A stretch of DNA of 64,000 nt from Curvularia sp. ZM96 (Eukaryota; Ascomycota; Dothideomycetes; Pleosporales; Pleosporaceae). Below, piece after piece: positions 22,245-32,616 of this stretch; positions within the stretch are counted from its first letter, which is position 1; every line of letters starts with the position of its first letter. The stretch is taken from NCBI GenBank assembly GCA_022457065.1, contig JAJGBQ010000003.1, forward strand, positions 4,402,001 through 4,466,000, given 5' to 3'. The notes beneath the pieces are model-generated. The model saw only the letters and a program-made list of their open reading frames with translations, did no database searches and was not told the origin of the DNA. Made by a program: the position numbers and the translations under genes.

Positions 22245-22418
22245 GATTCGCGTCGGTCCGAGATAGTGCAATACGGACGACACTGTGACCCGCCGTGTGA
22301 GCAAGCCCAGGGACGGCGAGACTGGTTGCAAAAATAAGAATAATCTTGAATGAGTCCGTAGACTCGTTTCAGAGATTAAACTGAAAAGAACAGATACTAC
22401 ACTTGATCTAAGCCAAAG
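22245..22418 (-). ncRNA. U2 snRNA (5' end missing or replaced)
   Basis: The minus strand contains the universally conserved U2 core: GGCTTAGATCAAGTGTAGTA (branch-site recognition GTAGTA), then TCTGTTCTTTTCAGTTTAAT, then hairpin IIa (GAGTC-TACG-GACTC). An Sm-type site with TTATTTTTG follows at 22324-22347. Next come stem-loop III with CGCCGT pairing ACGGCG and stem-loop IV with the conserved loop TATTGCACTATCT closed by GTCGTCCG/CGGACCGAC. Beyond about 22418 the expected first ~12-15 nt of U2, the stem I side, are not present. Sequence there matches the start of the adjacent repeat units instead. It may be a functional variant, a truncated copy, or a gene interrupted by an insertion. Confidence 0.85.
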
Positions 22419-22420
22419 TC

Positions 22421-23020
22421 TGTAGGGTGTAGGCGAAATAATCATCTTTTAAGATGATGGTGAACATCTAAGTATGTGTTGTGATTAGAAGTCTGAGTTC
22501 TGAGTTTCGATTTTTGAGGTGATGGTAGAAGTTCAGAAGTCTGAGTTCTGAGTTTCAAGTTTTTATAGACGTTCTCAGTCACGTGACTTAACCACTCTTC
22601 CTTAGTCATCATCTGCAGGGTAAGGTGAAACAATCATCTTTCAAGGTTATAGTAGAACTACTATATGTGTCGTGTGACTTGAAGTCTGTACTTCCAGTCA
22701 CATAATTTTAGTTTCAAGTTTCGAATTTTGTGATGTCGTTCTCGTGTCTTCAGTCACGTGACTCGACTTCCTCACCTTTACGAGGTTCTACTATGCCTGA
22801 TCTATCGTGTACAGGGTGTTGATGAGACAATTGTCTTTTAAAATTACATTTGAAATAATCTATATATCATGTAACATGAGGTCTGTATTCTCAGTTATGT
22901 AATCTTAGTATCGAGTTTCTGATTTTGTGTCTTCGATCACGTGATCTCAGTTTCGAGTTTCTGATCTTGGAATTCCATTTTCGTGTCTTCAATCACGTGA
23001 CATCATCCCTTCACCCTCAG
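22421..23020. repeat. Three degenerate ~195-bp tandem units with CACGTG motifs
   Basis: Units begin at about 22421, 22614 and 22811 with an AGGGT...GA...CAATCATCTTTT-like start. Each ends with one or more TCACGTGA palindromes (about 22577, 22754, 22935 and 22993). Within unit 1 a ~22-bp segment around AAGTCTGAGTTCTGAG is itself duplicated (about 22485 and 22532). There is no coding content. The block lies between the U2 sequence and the recombinase gene, so it could be a subterminal repeat of the mobile element. Confidence 0.65.
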
Positions 23021-23539
23021 CTAGTTTTGATACTGCCTAGTCATTAGACGCTTGCTCATATCAGGAAATTGATCGTAACACTAAGTAGCGCGAGCTTAAA
23101 CTGCAATCTCGATATCTGATCTTCGAGATTCCATTATTTAGTTTTCATAGTCCTTGGAGCTAGCGCAAGCAGTGCGATATTACTAGAACGTAGTTCGACG
23201 AATGCTAATGTATCATCAAGGCGAGTAAACGCCATACTTTTTAGATTTTCAGTTTGCTGGGACCCAAGTTTGGACCACACTGTTATCATTGCATCAGGCA
23301 CAAAGGCTATAGTATGTCATACGGCACAGCCTATCCATTCAATTAATGACTCTTAGGTGATTATCTAAGCAGTCCATGTCTTGCGTATTGAAAAATATGG
23401 AGTGCCTCGGTGTCAGCCTTAAGACCTTCAATCCAGAAGTCCCGTGGATAGAATCGACTGTGCCAGATCAGGCGAGACTTAGCCCTATAAGTTCATATCC
23501 CTTTTGTGTATACCTTGCTTCTCAGTGCCACTCACGATT

Positions 23540-26113
23540 ATGGGGAAAGCAACCAATCGATCAGCAAATCTTCAACGCAAAGGCTTGACAGCAGAGACTC
23601 TAGCGGCGCAGTCATATACACAATGCAAGAAAAGGTTATCCGAAGCAACAGAGAGAAACTACAATGACGCAAAGAAACTATGGGATGAGTATGGCATCCC
23701 TCATGTCAGAGGTGGATTTGTTGTTTAGGATACTGAACCAGATCAGGTACTGCGAATACACCAACACACCCTCTCTACTGCAACCAGGATCTCCCGTGCC
23801 TGATGTCCATCAACTCAAGAAATTCTTACATTGGTGGGCTGGCAGCTCTGAAGGACGGATTCAGGCCCAGCCCAGCGTCGTTTCTTGCGAGGTCGTCTGG
23901 GCGAGAATTCAAGCTGTCGTCCTCCGAGAAACTGGAAATCATGTACCTCCTCAGGTCAACAACGATGTGCTTGCAGTAAGTGTCAGGAATTCTCAAGCGC
24001 AAAGATCAAGCTGATAAAAGCAGTGGATACGAACAGACCTCACCCAGGAACTCGAATTGACGACAGAGAAGGTTGAAAAAGGCCTCTGCGATAAAGAAGT
24101 ATTCACAAATCTCATGAAACAGCTTTGGTGTCACGATGCAGATGAATTCGAATGCGAACGCGACCGCGTACAGACCGCTTTCCTATTGCAAGTGCATGTG
24201 TTCACTGCTGGTCGACCTGGTGCGTTCGTACCCACGGGATATTACCCCGATGTTCATTTGAAGTATGGAGACGTCGAGTTTGTTCTCGCACGAGTGGACA
24301 ACAGGGAGAAATTTGGCCTGGTACTGAGACAACGCTGGAGGAAAGGAGAAAAGCAGACGTTTGACCCAAAGTAAGTCTCTGGAAATCTGGCATAAAAAGC
24401 GCTAACAAGAACACAGGTTGCGCACACTCTGGCCGGAAGACGAAAGCATGATCTACTGCCCCGTCACGTTTTTCCTTGCATTGGCATTTGCAGATAACGC
24501 ATTCGTTTCGATAAATAGCCGCTCTGATATTGAGAGCCTAGAGCTAGATGATGGCGAAAATATGCGGACTTTTCCTTTCAAGCCTGAAATGCATAACAAG
24601 CCTTTCCTGGTGACGCGCCGTGGAGGTGCCATGCCATATTCAAGCTGGTGGTACAACCTCAAGTCACTTAGCCAGAGAGCAGGGTATGTCCAATACATCC
24701 GTCCCTACGATATAAGAAGAGGGACTGCAAACAAGCTTGATGGTAAGGAACCTTGGTCTCTCGGATTTCGTGGCCCTAATCTTTCTTAGAATCGCCCAGT
24801 GTATCAACTAATGCCCAAAATCAAATTTTGGGCCACTCAAGCAACGATATATACGGAAGGTACTATCAGTCCAATATTTCTGCGGTAGACATCAAAGGCA
24901 TTGTACTGCGTGGTAAACCGGACGAAGGTTTCAACGTTCAAGCATTGCGCCGCAACCGCAGACTTAAAAGATTACCCTCACGTCTACCATCACGAGCGAA
25001 CCAACAGTTTCTTGCTAATTGGAAACGTCTGACCCGGGAGAATGAGGTCAGTAAAGACATTTGTGGCAAGCGGGCAAGAAGTGAAGCTTGGAAGACATTT
25101 CAGAAGTCGTGGGCGGAGACTTACGTCACCGTAACCGTGCCAAAGCCTCCAATAGAGACCAAGATTCCCGATTCTGTGGAACACTTCGGTAACCTTGACG
25201 ACCCTGCCACGAAGAGTGCTATCATGATGAAATATGATTCCCATCGTAAAGTCATCAGCGATTCTGCATTGCTTTCCGAATACAGTTTGCGAGCGTCTCC
25301 AGTATTAGACAGTCTCTCAGCATTAGCTGGGAAAGACTACCAACATCCAGGTGCCTGGTACCCAGGTACTGAACCGCTTCGAGTGGGAGATATGATCATC
25401 CAATGTCGATTCTGTCGAAAAGATCTTACGTGGTAAGTTCGATCGCTTTTGTCAACTAAAACTGCAAATTGACATATCCCTTTAGTATAACCCACAAGGT
25501 GCAGCAGGAACACGTAAGAACATGTGCTTCCAAACGAAGGATGATATCCGCCGAAAAGCCCTGGCTACCGCGACTCTGCCATCGGTGTAACATCTGGTTC
25601 GATCAGCTACAAGATTTTCGAGAACACTGCAAAAAGCATCATGAAGAGCTGGATTCGTATTGTGGAATTCTGAAATTGCGAAACATTGTCGTGTCAGCAG
25701 GAAGATGTCCGTTCTGTCTTGCAAATTCATGCTGGGTTACGTGGGGTGAGTATGAAAAAGTGGTCACAGCTTTCACAAGTTCGGAAGATTTCAGAGGTCA
25801 TATACGAAAGCATTTTCTGGGTATACGTGGCGAGAGAGGACACCATCACTGTCCACACCCACTTTGCTCGCGAGAAAAGTCTTACACCTGGGAAAACCTC
25901 GTTCATCACTTCTATGACGATCACGGTATTACAGAAGATATCTTTGGTGCGAAAAATTTTCCAAAAGAGAGATCACCTCCTGTCGAGAAATCTCTCTTCG
26001 GTGGGTCTGATTTGGAGCCAGAGTGCGAACCGTGGCAGGAACCGCCCGCAAAGAAAAGGCAGAAACGGGAGCCAACGCCAGGGGAAGCTTTATTGCAGAG
26101 CCCCAACAGCTAG
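23540..26113 (+). CDS. DUF3435 tyrosine recombinase, Starship captain-like, with C2H2 fingers (6 exons)
   Basis: Exons 23540-23711, 23788-23975, 24024-24370, 24417-24742, 24790-25432 and 25486-26113 splice in frame to 767 residues without a stop, so the gene looks intact. The N-terminal core-binding part contains ERNYNDAKKLWDEYG. Catalytic boxes fit the R-Y-R-Y pattern of captains: Arg184 in FTAGRPGAF, Tyr333 and Arg336 in RPYDIRRG, and the Tyr366/369/370 cluster in GHSSNDIYGRYYQ. The C-terminal third carries Cys/His fingers, including C590-C593-H606-H610 and two later C2H2-like sets, then a basic KKRQKR stretch. DUF3435 enzymes cut and join DNA to move Starships. The family also includes solitary copies, so captain status is inference from cargo and orientation. 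The first intron (76 nt) is the least certain. Confidence 0.85.
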
Positions 26114-27149
26114 TTCTTATGCAATTCAATATTTGTTTACTGTATGAATTATTTCTGTTTTGCTATTAACAGTGCGACAGCTAAAATTTTCTCTAAAAAG
26201 AAAGCAAGTTGCACCCCAAACTGCCAATATCAGGTATCAAAAAAGACTCTTTAGTCACAGTGACGATTCGAACGAGCGGCCGCTACTCGGGTTCAGCGCC
26301 TCGGCCCCGAGCTCCAAGCGATGCTCTACTTCCAGATCCAAAACAACATCTCAGTAGCAGTAACAACTTCTCCAACAGGCGTACGCCCATTGGGCACAAC
26401 CGAATCGTCCACCATCGAAATTCATAATCATTGTAAGGTGCGTCCCTGGGTGAAGAGCCACACTGTGTAACGAGACACTTTTTCGTCCGGACCTTCGGGA
26501 TCGCGCCGCAGGACCTGTACTAGCTTAAGATCGGCGAACATGTATTCTATAGCTGTTGCTCTTTAAGTATACTCGCCTCCGAGTAGAGAAAGTGCAGTGG
26601 TGGTTGTGTTGTTGGTCGTGCTACTGATCGCGTTCATTATCTCTCTACTAGTAACCCCCTGTTTACTCGCGACAGCGTATATTTGTGGAGCGTTCGGAGC
26701 GGCGGACAGGAAGTATAATTGCTGAAGATGGAGATTGCAGGCTCCGAAGGTTAACTTAGCAGAAAGGACATGGATTCCGGCAGTTTCTCCGCGCGGAGGA
26801 CATAATCGCCAAGACACTCTCTGCAGGGTACTAAGCTCTAGCTGCTCTTAGCGTGCAGCGGCTGCAGTAGCGTGCTCACATATGTCTGTGGTGGTGGCTG
26901 TCGTGCATAATGGCTGGAGTCTAGAAGCATCGTCAGCGCTGCCCCGCCATCCCGCAATAATTTAGGCACCAGCCGATTGAACTACCCTTTATCAGCAAAC
27001 AGCAGGTCTAATGAGCAAGTCTCTTAACATTGTCTCTGCTAACTTATAACAGCTAGAATTGTAGCAATGTCTGAGAAAACGTCGGACGAGAATTCCTTCA
27101 AGGTATTCCTAGAACGCGAGCACACTTTGAACTATAGCTTACGATAGAC
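26114..27149. other. Intergenic / 5' region of the HET gene
   Basis: No complete gene. An ATG at 27067 starts a 12-codon open segment (MSEKTSDENSFK) followed by a GT donor at 27103. It could be an alternative first exon of the HET gene, but the intron needed (35 nt to keep frame) is too short to be comfortable. The interval 26260-26460 contains a NotI-like GCGGCCGC and GC-rich patch with no gene. Confidence 0.4.
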
Positions 27150-30123
27150 ATGAAGAGGGTAACTAGACTATTGTATGTTCTACACGTTAATACTGACTAA
27201 CATAGGTGTAGGAGGTGAGCAAAGTTATGGACGTTAAGGCAAATAGCAGATACTGACCTTAGTGTGTCTGGTGCTGTAGCCGGTAAGTCGACCTGCGAAC
27301 GTGGATGTGCGAGGCGACTGCTAACCTTAGTGCGTCTGGTGCTGTAGGATGTAAGTCGACCTGCGAACGTAGATGCGCGAGGTGACTGCTAACCTTGGTG
27401 TGTCTGGTGCTATAGCCAGTAAATCGACCTGCGAACGTGGATACGTAAGGCGACTGCTAACCTTAGTGTATCTGGTGCTGTAGGATGTAAGTCGACCTGC
27501 GAACGTAGATACGCGAGGCGACTGCTAACCTTAGTGTCTCTGGTGCTGTAGTATGTAAGTCGAGCTGCGAACGTAGATGCGCGAGGCGACTGCTAACCTT
27601 GGTGTGTCTGGTGGTGCAGCGAGTAAGTTGAGCTGCGAACGTAGATGCGCGAGGCGACTGCTAACCTTAGTGTCTCTGGTGCTGTAGTGGGTAAGTCGAG
27701 CTGCGAACGTAGATGCGTGAGGCGACTGCTAACCTTAGTGTATCTGGTGCTATAGCATGTAAGTTGAGCTGCGAACGTAGATGCGCGAGGCGACTGCTAA
27801 CCTTAGTGTCTCTGGTGCTGTAGTATGTAAGTCGAGCTGCGAACGTAGATACGCGAGGTGGCTGCTAACCCTGGTGTGTCTGGTGGTGCAGCGAGTAAGT
27901 TGAGCTGCGAACGTAGATGCGCGAGGTGGCTGCTAACCCTGGTGTGTCTGGTGGTGCAGCGAGTAAGTTGAGCTGCGAACGTGGATGCGCGAGGCGGCTA
28001 CTAACCCTGGTGTGTCTGGTGCTGTAGAATGTAAGTCGACCTGCGAACGTAGATGCGCGAGGCGACTGCTAACCTTGGTGTGTCTGGTGCTGTAGCTAGT
28101 AAGTCCCTTTTGGTGCGGCGCTTATAGCTGGTGCAAATTGCAATAACCTTGGGATAGCCGGACTGGTCCTTCACTTTCGACAACGGCTTTGCTAGAAGAT
28201 TGCATTGGGTCTTGCCTGAGCGTAGACTACAGGACTACTCTAGCGTCGTTCACCCATGCGCATGTTGCAGTGTCTTGATAGATCCTACAACCAAGCAGCG
28301 GGATTTTCTAGCTCGCCTCTCTGAGATTCGCGTCGGTTCGAGAAGCTGTGCGCTCTGCAAACTACTCGTCCGGACCGCTGAACGCTTTCACGAGAATGAG
28401 AACGAGAACGCTGACCTTAGCGTTGTTCGAGATAGCATGGCATTACGACTCGGCCATGGAGGTCGGCGTATGCTGAGGCTTTGTTCTGACGTGGGTTAGT
28501 GTCCCTAGCCCCTATAGTGTGCTAGAAAAAACATTCTTGGCTTACTACCTGTCTTGAGCACAGAGTACCCGCCCCCCAACAGAGATGACATCCCAATTGG
28601 CTTCCCGGTTCTACCTGAGCCTGAAAGCGCTGCACGCTTCGCCCTCCTTCGAAGCTGGCTCGAACGGTGTGACACAACCCACGCTTGCAACCAACAGAAT
28701 GACAGATCCCAAGGGGCATCGCCAACTAGGCTGATCTACGTTGGACATGCCGATCCAGAAGTTCTACGTCTCTATTTCCCCAAAGAAGATGAAGGCGTGA
28801 AGTATACTGCGTTGTCTCATCGCTGGGGTGACCATCCCCCAACAAAGGAGGATCCTCGATTCTGCACCACTAATAGCAACCTTAGTGCACGACTAAATGG
28901 ATTTAGTCTCTCTGAGCTACCAAAGACATTTCGAGATGCAGTCCGAGTGACCCGGGAGCTGGGTATCGAGTATCTCTGGATTGACTCACTGTGCATCATC
29001 CAGTGGAACGCAGAAGATTGGACGCGCGAAGCTGGGCGTATGGAGGACGTCTTCGCCTCAGCCTACTGCACTATCGCTGCTACTTCAGCTGTCGATTCGG
29101 ACGCAGGATTCCTCGCCCGAAACACAAGCGCTAAATACGTGCGTGTTCAAGATGCTGCAGGCAATCAAGTCTGTCTTTGCACCCATATGGATGACTTCGA
29201 GAACGATGTAGAACAAGCTGAGCTCAACAAGCGAGCTTGGGTCATGCAAGAGAGGGTTTTAGCAAAACGGACTATCCACTTCAGCGCCAACCAGATATAC
29301 TGGGAATGCGGAAAAGGGGTGTATTGCGAGAACCTTACGATGATGAAAAGGTAAGAAGTCTACTCTAGCTAAGTTAGCATGAGACTAACCAGACACTCTT
29401 ATCTTCAGCTCACCTCGAAAGAATCATTTCTTACTAGACCCAAGCTTCCCGGACCGCCTTCTTAGATCGGGCCGAGGACGTACTGTGGAATTTATCCACT
29501 TTCTGTTCCAGAACTACTCGAAGCGTGGACTTACGGTGCCCACAGACAGACGGGTCGCAGTGTCTGGGTTGGAGGCACGTATTGCTGGCGCGCTGCACTG
29601 CAACAGCAAACATGGCATCTTCGAAAAGTATCTTCACAGGAATCTCCTGTGGCAGACGTCGGACAAGCAGACGAAGCGTATTGCGTATACCAACAGCCAA
29701 GAAGTACCATCGTGGTCATGGATGGCATGCGGCGGAGGCATCAAATTTATAGAGGTTGAAATCGGCTCCGTTAGCTGGGCCAACGCTCTAGCTTTTGATG
29801 CCGAGCGCGACTCTGCTGCGTTAATCGCCGATGTGGGAAAGTTTCGGTACGTCACTCTAAAGCCAGACGGTGATCGTTATACAGTCTCCAATTTCTTCGG
29901 AAGAGCAAAAGGGTGGATTAAATATGATGTTGAAGGCGGCCAGAGCGGTCACGGAGACCATTGTGTCGTGATTGGACGGACGGAGGAGAGCATCCACAAG
30001 AAACACTATTACATACTGGTTGTTGTGCCAACGAGGAAAGATGGGGAGTACACAAGGGTTGGAGTAGGAATGGTTCAAACTAGTTGTGTCAAGAGGTTGA
30101 GAGCTAGTGTGCGAATTGTATAA
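27150..30123 (+). CDS. HET-domain protein with a 5' array of single-codon microexons
   Basis: Model: short first exon 27150-27158, then single-codon exons at 27212-27214 and at thirteen sites to 28096-28098, then 28158-28494, 28564-29350 and 29409-30123. The total is 629 residues with all joins in frame. The microexons would encode E then P, D, P, D, Y, R, W, H, Y, R, R, N, L before PDWSFTFDNGF. The main exons hold a CACC...CALC motif typical of HET N-termini, then the HET domain: YTALSHRWGD, LPKTFRDAVRVTRELG, YLWIDSLCIIQ, WTREAGRMEDVFASAYCTIAATSA, and later NKRAWVMQERVLAKR and EVPSWSWMACGG. HET proteins trigger incompatibility cell death after non-self recognition. There is no in-frame ATG between the stop at 28155-28157 and 28437, so the coding start must lie upstream through splicing. 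The first exon and the use of each microexon are unproved. Confidence 0.7.
27215..28098 (+). repeat. 68-bp x 13 tandem array of intron-like units, each with a variable triplet
   Basis: Thirteen units of exactly 68 bp with no length change. Each unit is 65 nt starting with a donor (GTAAGT in 11, GTAAAT in one, GTGAGC in the first). It contains a CTAAC or CTGAC branch point about 25 nt from its end and closes with TAG or CAG. A 3-nt segment then follows directly before the next donor. The triplets at 27280, 27348, 27416 and every 68 bp to 28096 take nine different values among thirteen (encoding P, D, Y, R, W, H, N, L), none a stop. Single-base changes in the 65-nt parts are modest and leave splice signals intact. 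The last donor at 28099 leads to an acceptor at 28157 in frame with the HET exon. Confidence 0.95.
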
Positions 30124-30968
30124 CCGATGCAGTGATTGTTGAGTACATTCGGAGCTATACGACGTGATTTGATTACGAGCGTAAGCAGTGTGTAGTTATC
30201 TGTTCTCTACTTAGTCACACTGGCTACGGTTAGATACTGCTTCTTATCGTATGCTTGGTATCAAAGCGACAGTCGTCCTTAAGCGGACGGCTGCTGCGAT
30301 AAGCAAAGCGCTCAAGCTCAACTCCCCACCCCTAGAGACGGACCAACCTTATACTAGTCACAGGGCGGGGTTCGAAGTAGAGCTAGCGGCCGCTTATGGA
30401 CTCATCAGGAAGCGCAGCAGGGGTGCGCCACAGCTGCGCAGATATCTGAGCACGCTACTGCATGCCGAGATGCACTAGCGCATCCCGCCAGTTTGGGCTC
30501 GTTTCCAGAGACCTCTTGCTTCGCACTACGGGGCTCCGGCATGCTCACTCCCACGTCGGAGTGATCTCTCGAGCCTAGACAATCGATCTTCCTTCGTCGC
30601 GCTCTCTCTACAACCCTCCGAGCGCTGAAGCGGTCCTTGAAGTAGGCAATGGACAAGGGGGTGTAGTTGACGAGTTGATTGACGACGGTAACGAAACGGT
30701 CGATAGCACGGCCAACATAGCCGCAATTTATGCCGGACGCTAATCATCGTAAGAAGCAATCACTATTTAATTATGATAGACTAATAACAGCTGTACGAAC
30801 CTGCAAATAGGGTAGCGCCGAAGTTCCGAAGTGCAAACTTGTCTCGCGACACGGTGTGTCTCCTCACCTAGGGACGCACCTTACATCACTTTGATTTTTT
30901 CATTGAACTGAACAACACATCGTGAATATTACCTTTTGTTATTTGTTTTTATCGTGTATAATACTTGT
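30124..30968. other. Intergenic, no gene supported
   Basis: Contains short broken frames on both strands with no recognised domain. AT-rich toward the right end, which is the 3' side of the next minus-strand gene. Confidence 0.4.
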
Positions 30969-31613
30969 CTATAGTTGGTAGAGTGCCAAACCACCTCGTG
31001 AGTTACATGTGACAGCGTAATCACCTTTTGTGTCTCTATCTGTATATGCATTGATACTACCATTGTCCACAAATTTGAAGTATCCTCCTCCATACTCGTT
31101 CACAGTAGCACCATGACTGCATCTTGTACAATACCCCTCAGCATATCGTAGATTATCGATTATCCAAATCGCGACATCTACAGATACACATTCTCGGGTT
31201 TCCAAAGATGCAAGATCCTTGGTGTTGCCGTAATCATGACTGAGGCTAACCACATTTGTGACCTTAGGTTCCACTGTCGTTTGTGTACATGCATCGTCCA
31301 AGATGGGCGCAGGAAGCCGTTTGAGTCTGCGCCTTGATGACAAGACCTGCAGTGCAGCTTCTAATCCAATCATGCGTTGGGCGTCCTGCTCTGCCTGAGC
31401 TTGTTGTCCAAGCGCGACAAAGCGCACAAGATAATGAGGATGAATAAACCAGAGATAGGAGGGTATCTTGCACTGTTCATATGTCGCAGGTATAACAGCC
31501 AGCCGTTTTCGCGCCGAGTTTCCTAATCTCATTATTTCAGAAAGATGCTCCGCTGTGAACATGACGTTTAGAAGATCTGATAATGGTGGCAGATTGGTGG
31601 TAGTAGAGGCCAT
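30969..31613 (-). CDS. Hypothetical protein
   Basis: Intronless, 214 residues, ATG at 31613. No signal peptide or membrane segment. The middle has a basic helix (LQVLSSRRRLKRLP). The C-terminal third has paired cysteines (EGYCTRCSHGA) and a Gly/Tyr-rich stretch ending in a GDYAVTCNSRGGLALYQL-like tail. No family recognised. Amino acid composition and an uninterrupted frame suggest a real gene. It sits among accessory cargo on the strand opposite to the HET gene. Confidence 0.5.
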   Translation of the reverse strand: MASTTTNLPPLSDLLNVMFTAEHLSEIMRLGNSARKRLAVIPATYEQCKIPSYLWFIHPHYLVRFVALGQQAQAEQDAQRMIGLEAALQVLSSRRRLKRLPAPILDDACTQTTVEPKVTNVVSLSHDYGNTKDLASLETRECVSVDVAIWIIDNLRYAEGYCTRCSHGATVNEYGGGYFKFVDNGSINAYTDRDTKGDYAVTCNSRGGLALYQL

Positions 31614-32184
31614 GACTGAAAAAACATAGAGCGTTGAAGCATCGATGAGTTAAACATCTTCGTAGCAATGCGCAATAAATAGTTTATAGACGTAGGTAGC
31701 GGACTTGTGAGGTATCAATATTTTCTATGGGCTTGACGATTGTGGCGCAAGAGCACGATTGCAGATTTTAGATTTCTCAAACGCCAGATTCCAATTTCCG
31801 AAACTCGCAACTGGGATATGGAAATCTAAACCACCAGGAAATGCTCATTTTTACGCTCCCGATAAGTAAGACGTCTTCATTCCATGCCAAAGTATAAAAC
31901 AACTCGTGTTTGCATGCTGGTAGCGATGTTCCTAAGCAGGCTGAACTCTACGAACTACGACACGATCACTAAATGGGCTCCCTTGGCTATCTGTATCTCC
32001 ACAAAGACGGCGCGCAGTTTCAATCTGCAGCACCGTTATATGAGCAAGAGGGATTCTCGGAAGCAGCAAGCACGATGCTGAATCAGGCCTCTGTAACGCA
32101 TCCAACATGTACACATGAATCTCAGATGAGTCTTGAGTGAAAGCATTTACTAACACGGAACAAGACAATAAGAAAAACATTGTC

Positions 32185-32616
32185 ATGGATTATTATGACC
32201 ATTACGCCCAAGCTATCGCTGAAAGATTCACTCCGAAGCCTCCTCCGCAGGCATATCAAGATTACCTTCGTATAGAAAAATATGGAAGGGAGGAATATGA
32301 AGGAGATGAATACAGCGATGAATACGATAGCGAATATTGCGACGAATGCGACGACGAATGCGACGACGAATGCGGCGACGAATGCTGCGACAGATGCTGC
32401 GACGAGTGCGACGCCGAATACTGCGACGACTGTTGTGACGAATGTTGTGAAGAATATTGTGACGAATGTGATAGTGAATGCTGCGATGACTGCGACGACG
32501 AATGCGACGGCGAATGCTGCGACGAATGTCATTTCGGACGTCGCTGCTATGAATGCGACTATGAAGATATTGACGAGCATGATCTGGAGGATGATGATTA
32601 CGAGATGGACATATAG
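32185..32616 (+). CDS. Cys/Asp/Glu-repeat protein (putative metal binder)
   Basis: Predicted 143 residues from the ATG at 32185. After ~30 ordinary residues (MDYYDHYAQAIAERF...) the protein becomes a repeat of Asp, Glu and Cys with CDEC, DDEC and ECCD motifs. About 25 cysteines fall within roughly 80 residues, then an acidic tail ends DDDYEMDI. The DNA is an imperfect 9-bp GACGAATGC-type repeat from about 32318 to 32530. Because of that period, all three phases and the opposite strand are also open, so coding status is not certain. This frame is favoured because non-repetitive flanks on both sides stay open and sensible. Dense Cys with acidic residues would suit metal chelation, but it matches no metallothionein family I know. 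Confidence 0.5.
   Translation: MDYYDHYAQAIAERFTPKPPPQAYQDYLRIEKYGREEYEGDEYSDEYDSEYCDECDDECDDECGDECCDRCCDECDAEYCDDCCDECCEEYCDECDSECCDDCDDECDGECCDECHFGRRCYECDYEDIDEHDLEDDDYEMDI

Noticed and set aside
23376..23588. 70-codon frame upstream of the recombinase as its true first exon
   Set aside because: It is in another frame and ends inside the recombinase N-terminus; the ATG at 23540 directly precedes the conserved part.
27215..28098. CRISPR-like reading of the 68-bp array (long repeat, short spacer)
   Set aside because: Fungal nuclear context, a 3-nt spacer is too short, no cas genes, and each unit has intron signals instead.
32122..32580. Minus-strand frame rich in Val, Ala and Phe over the Cys-rich gene
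   Set aside because: It arises from the 9-bp period being open in every frame; the pattern does not form regular membrane segments.
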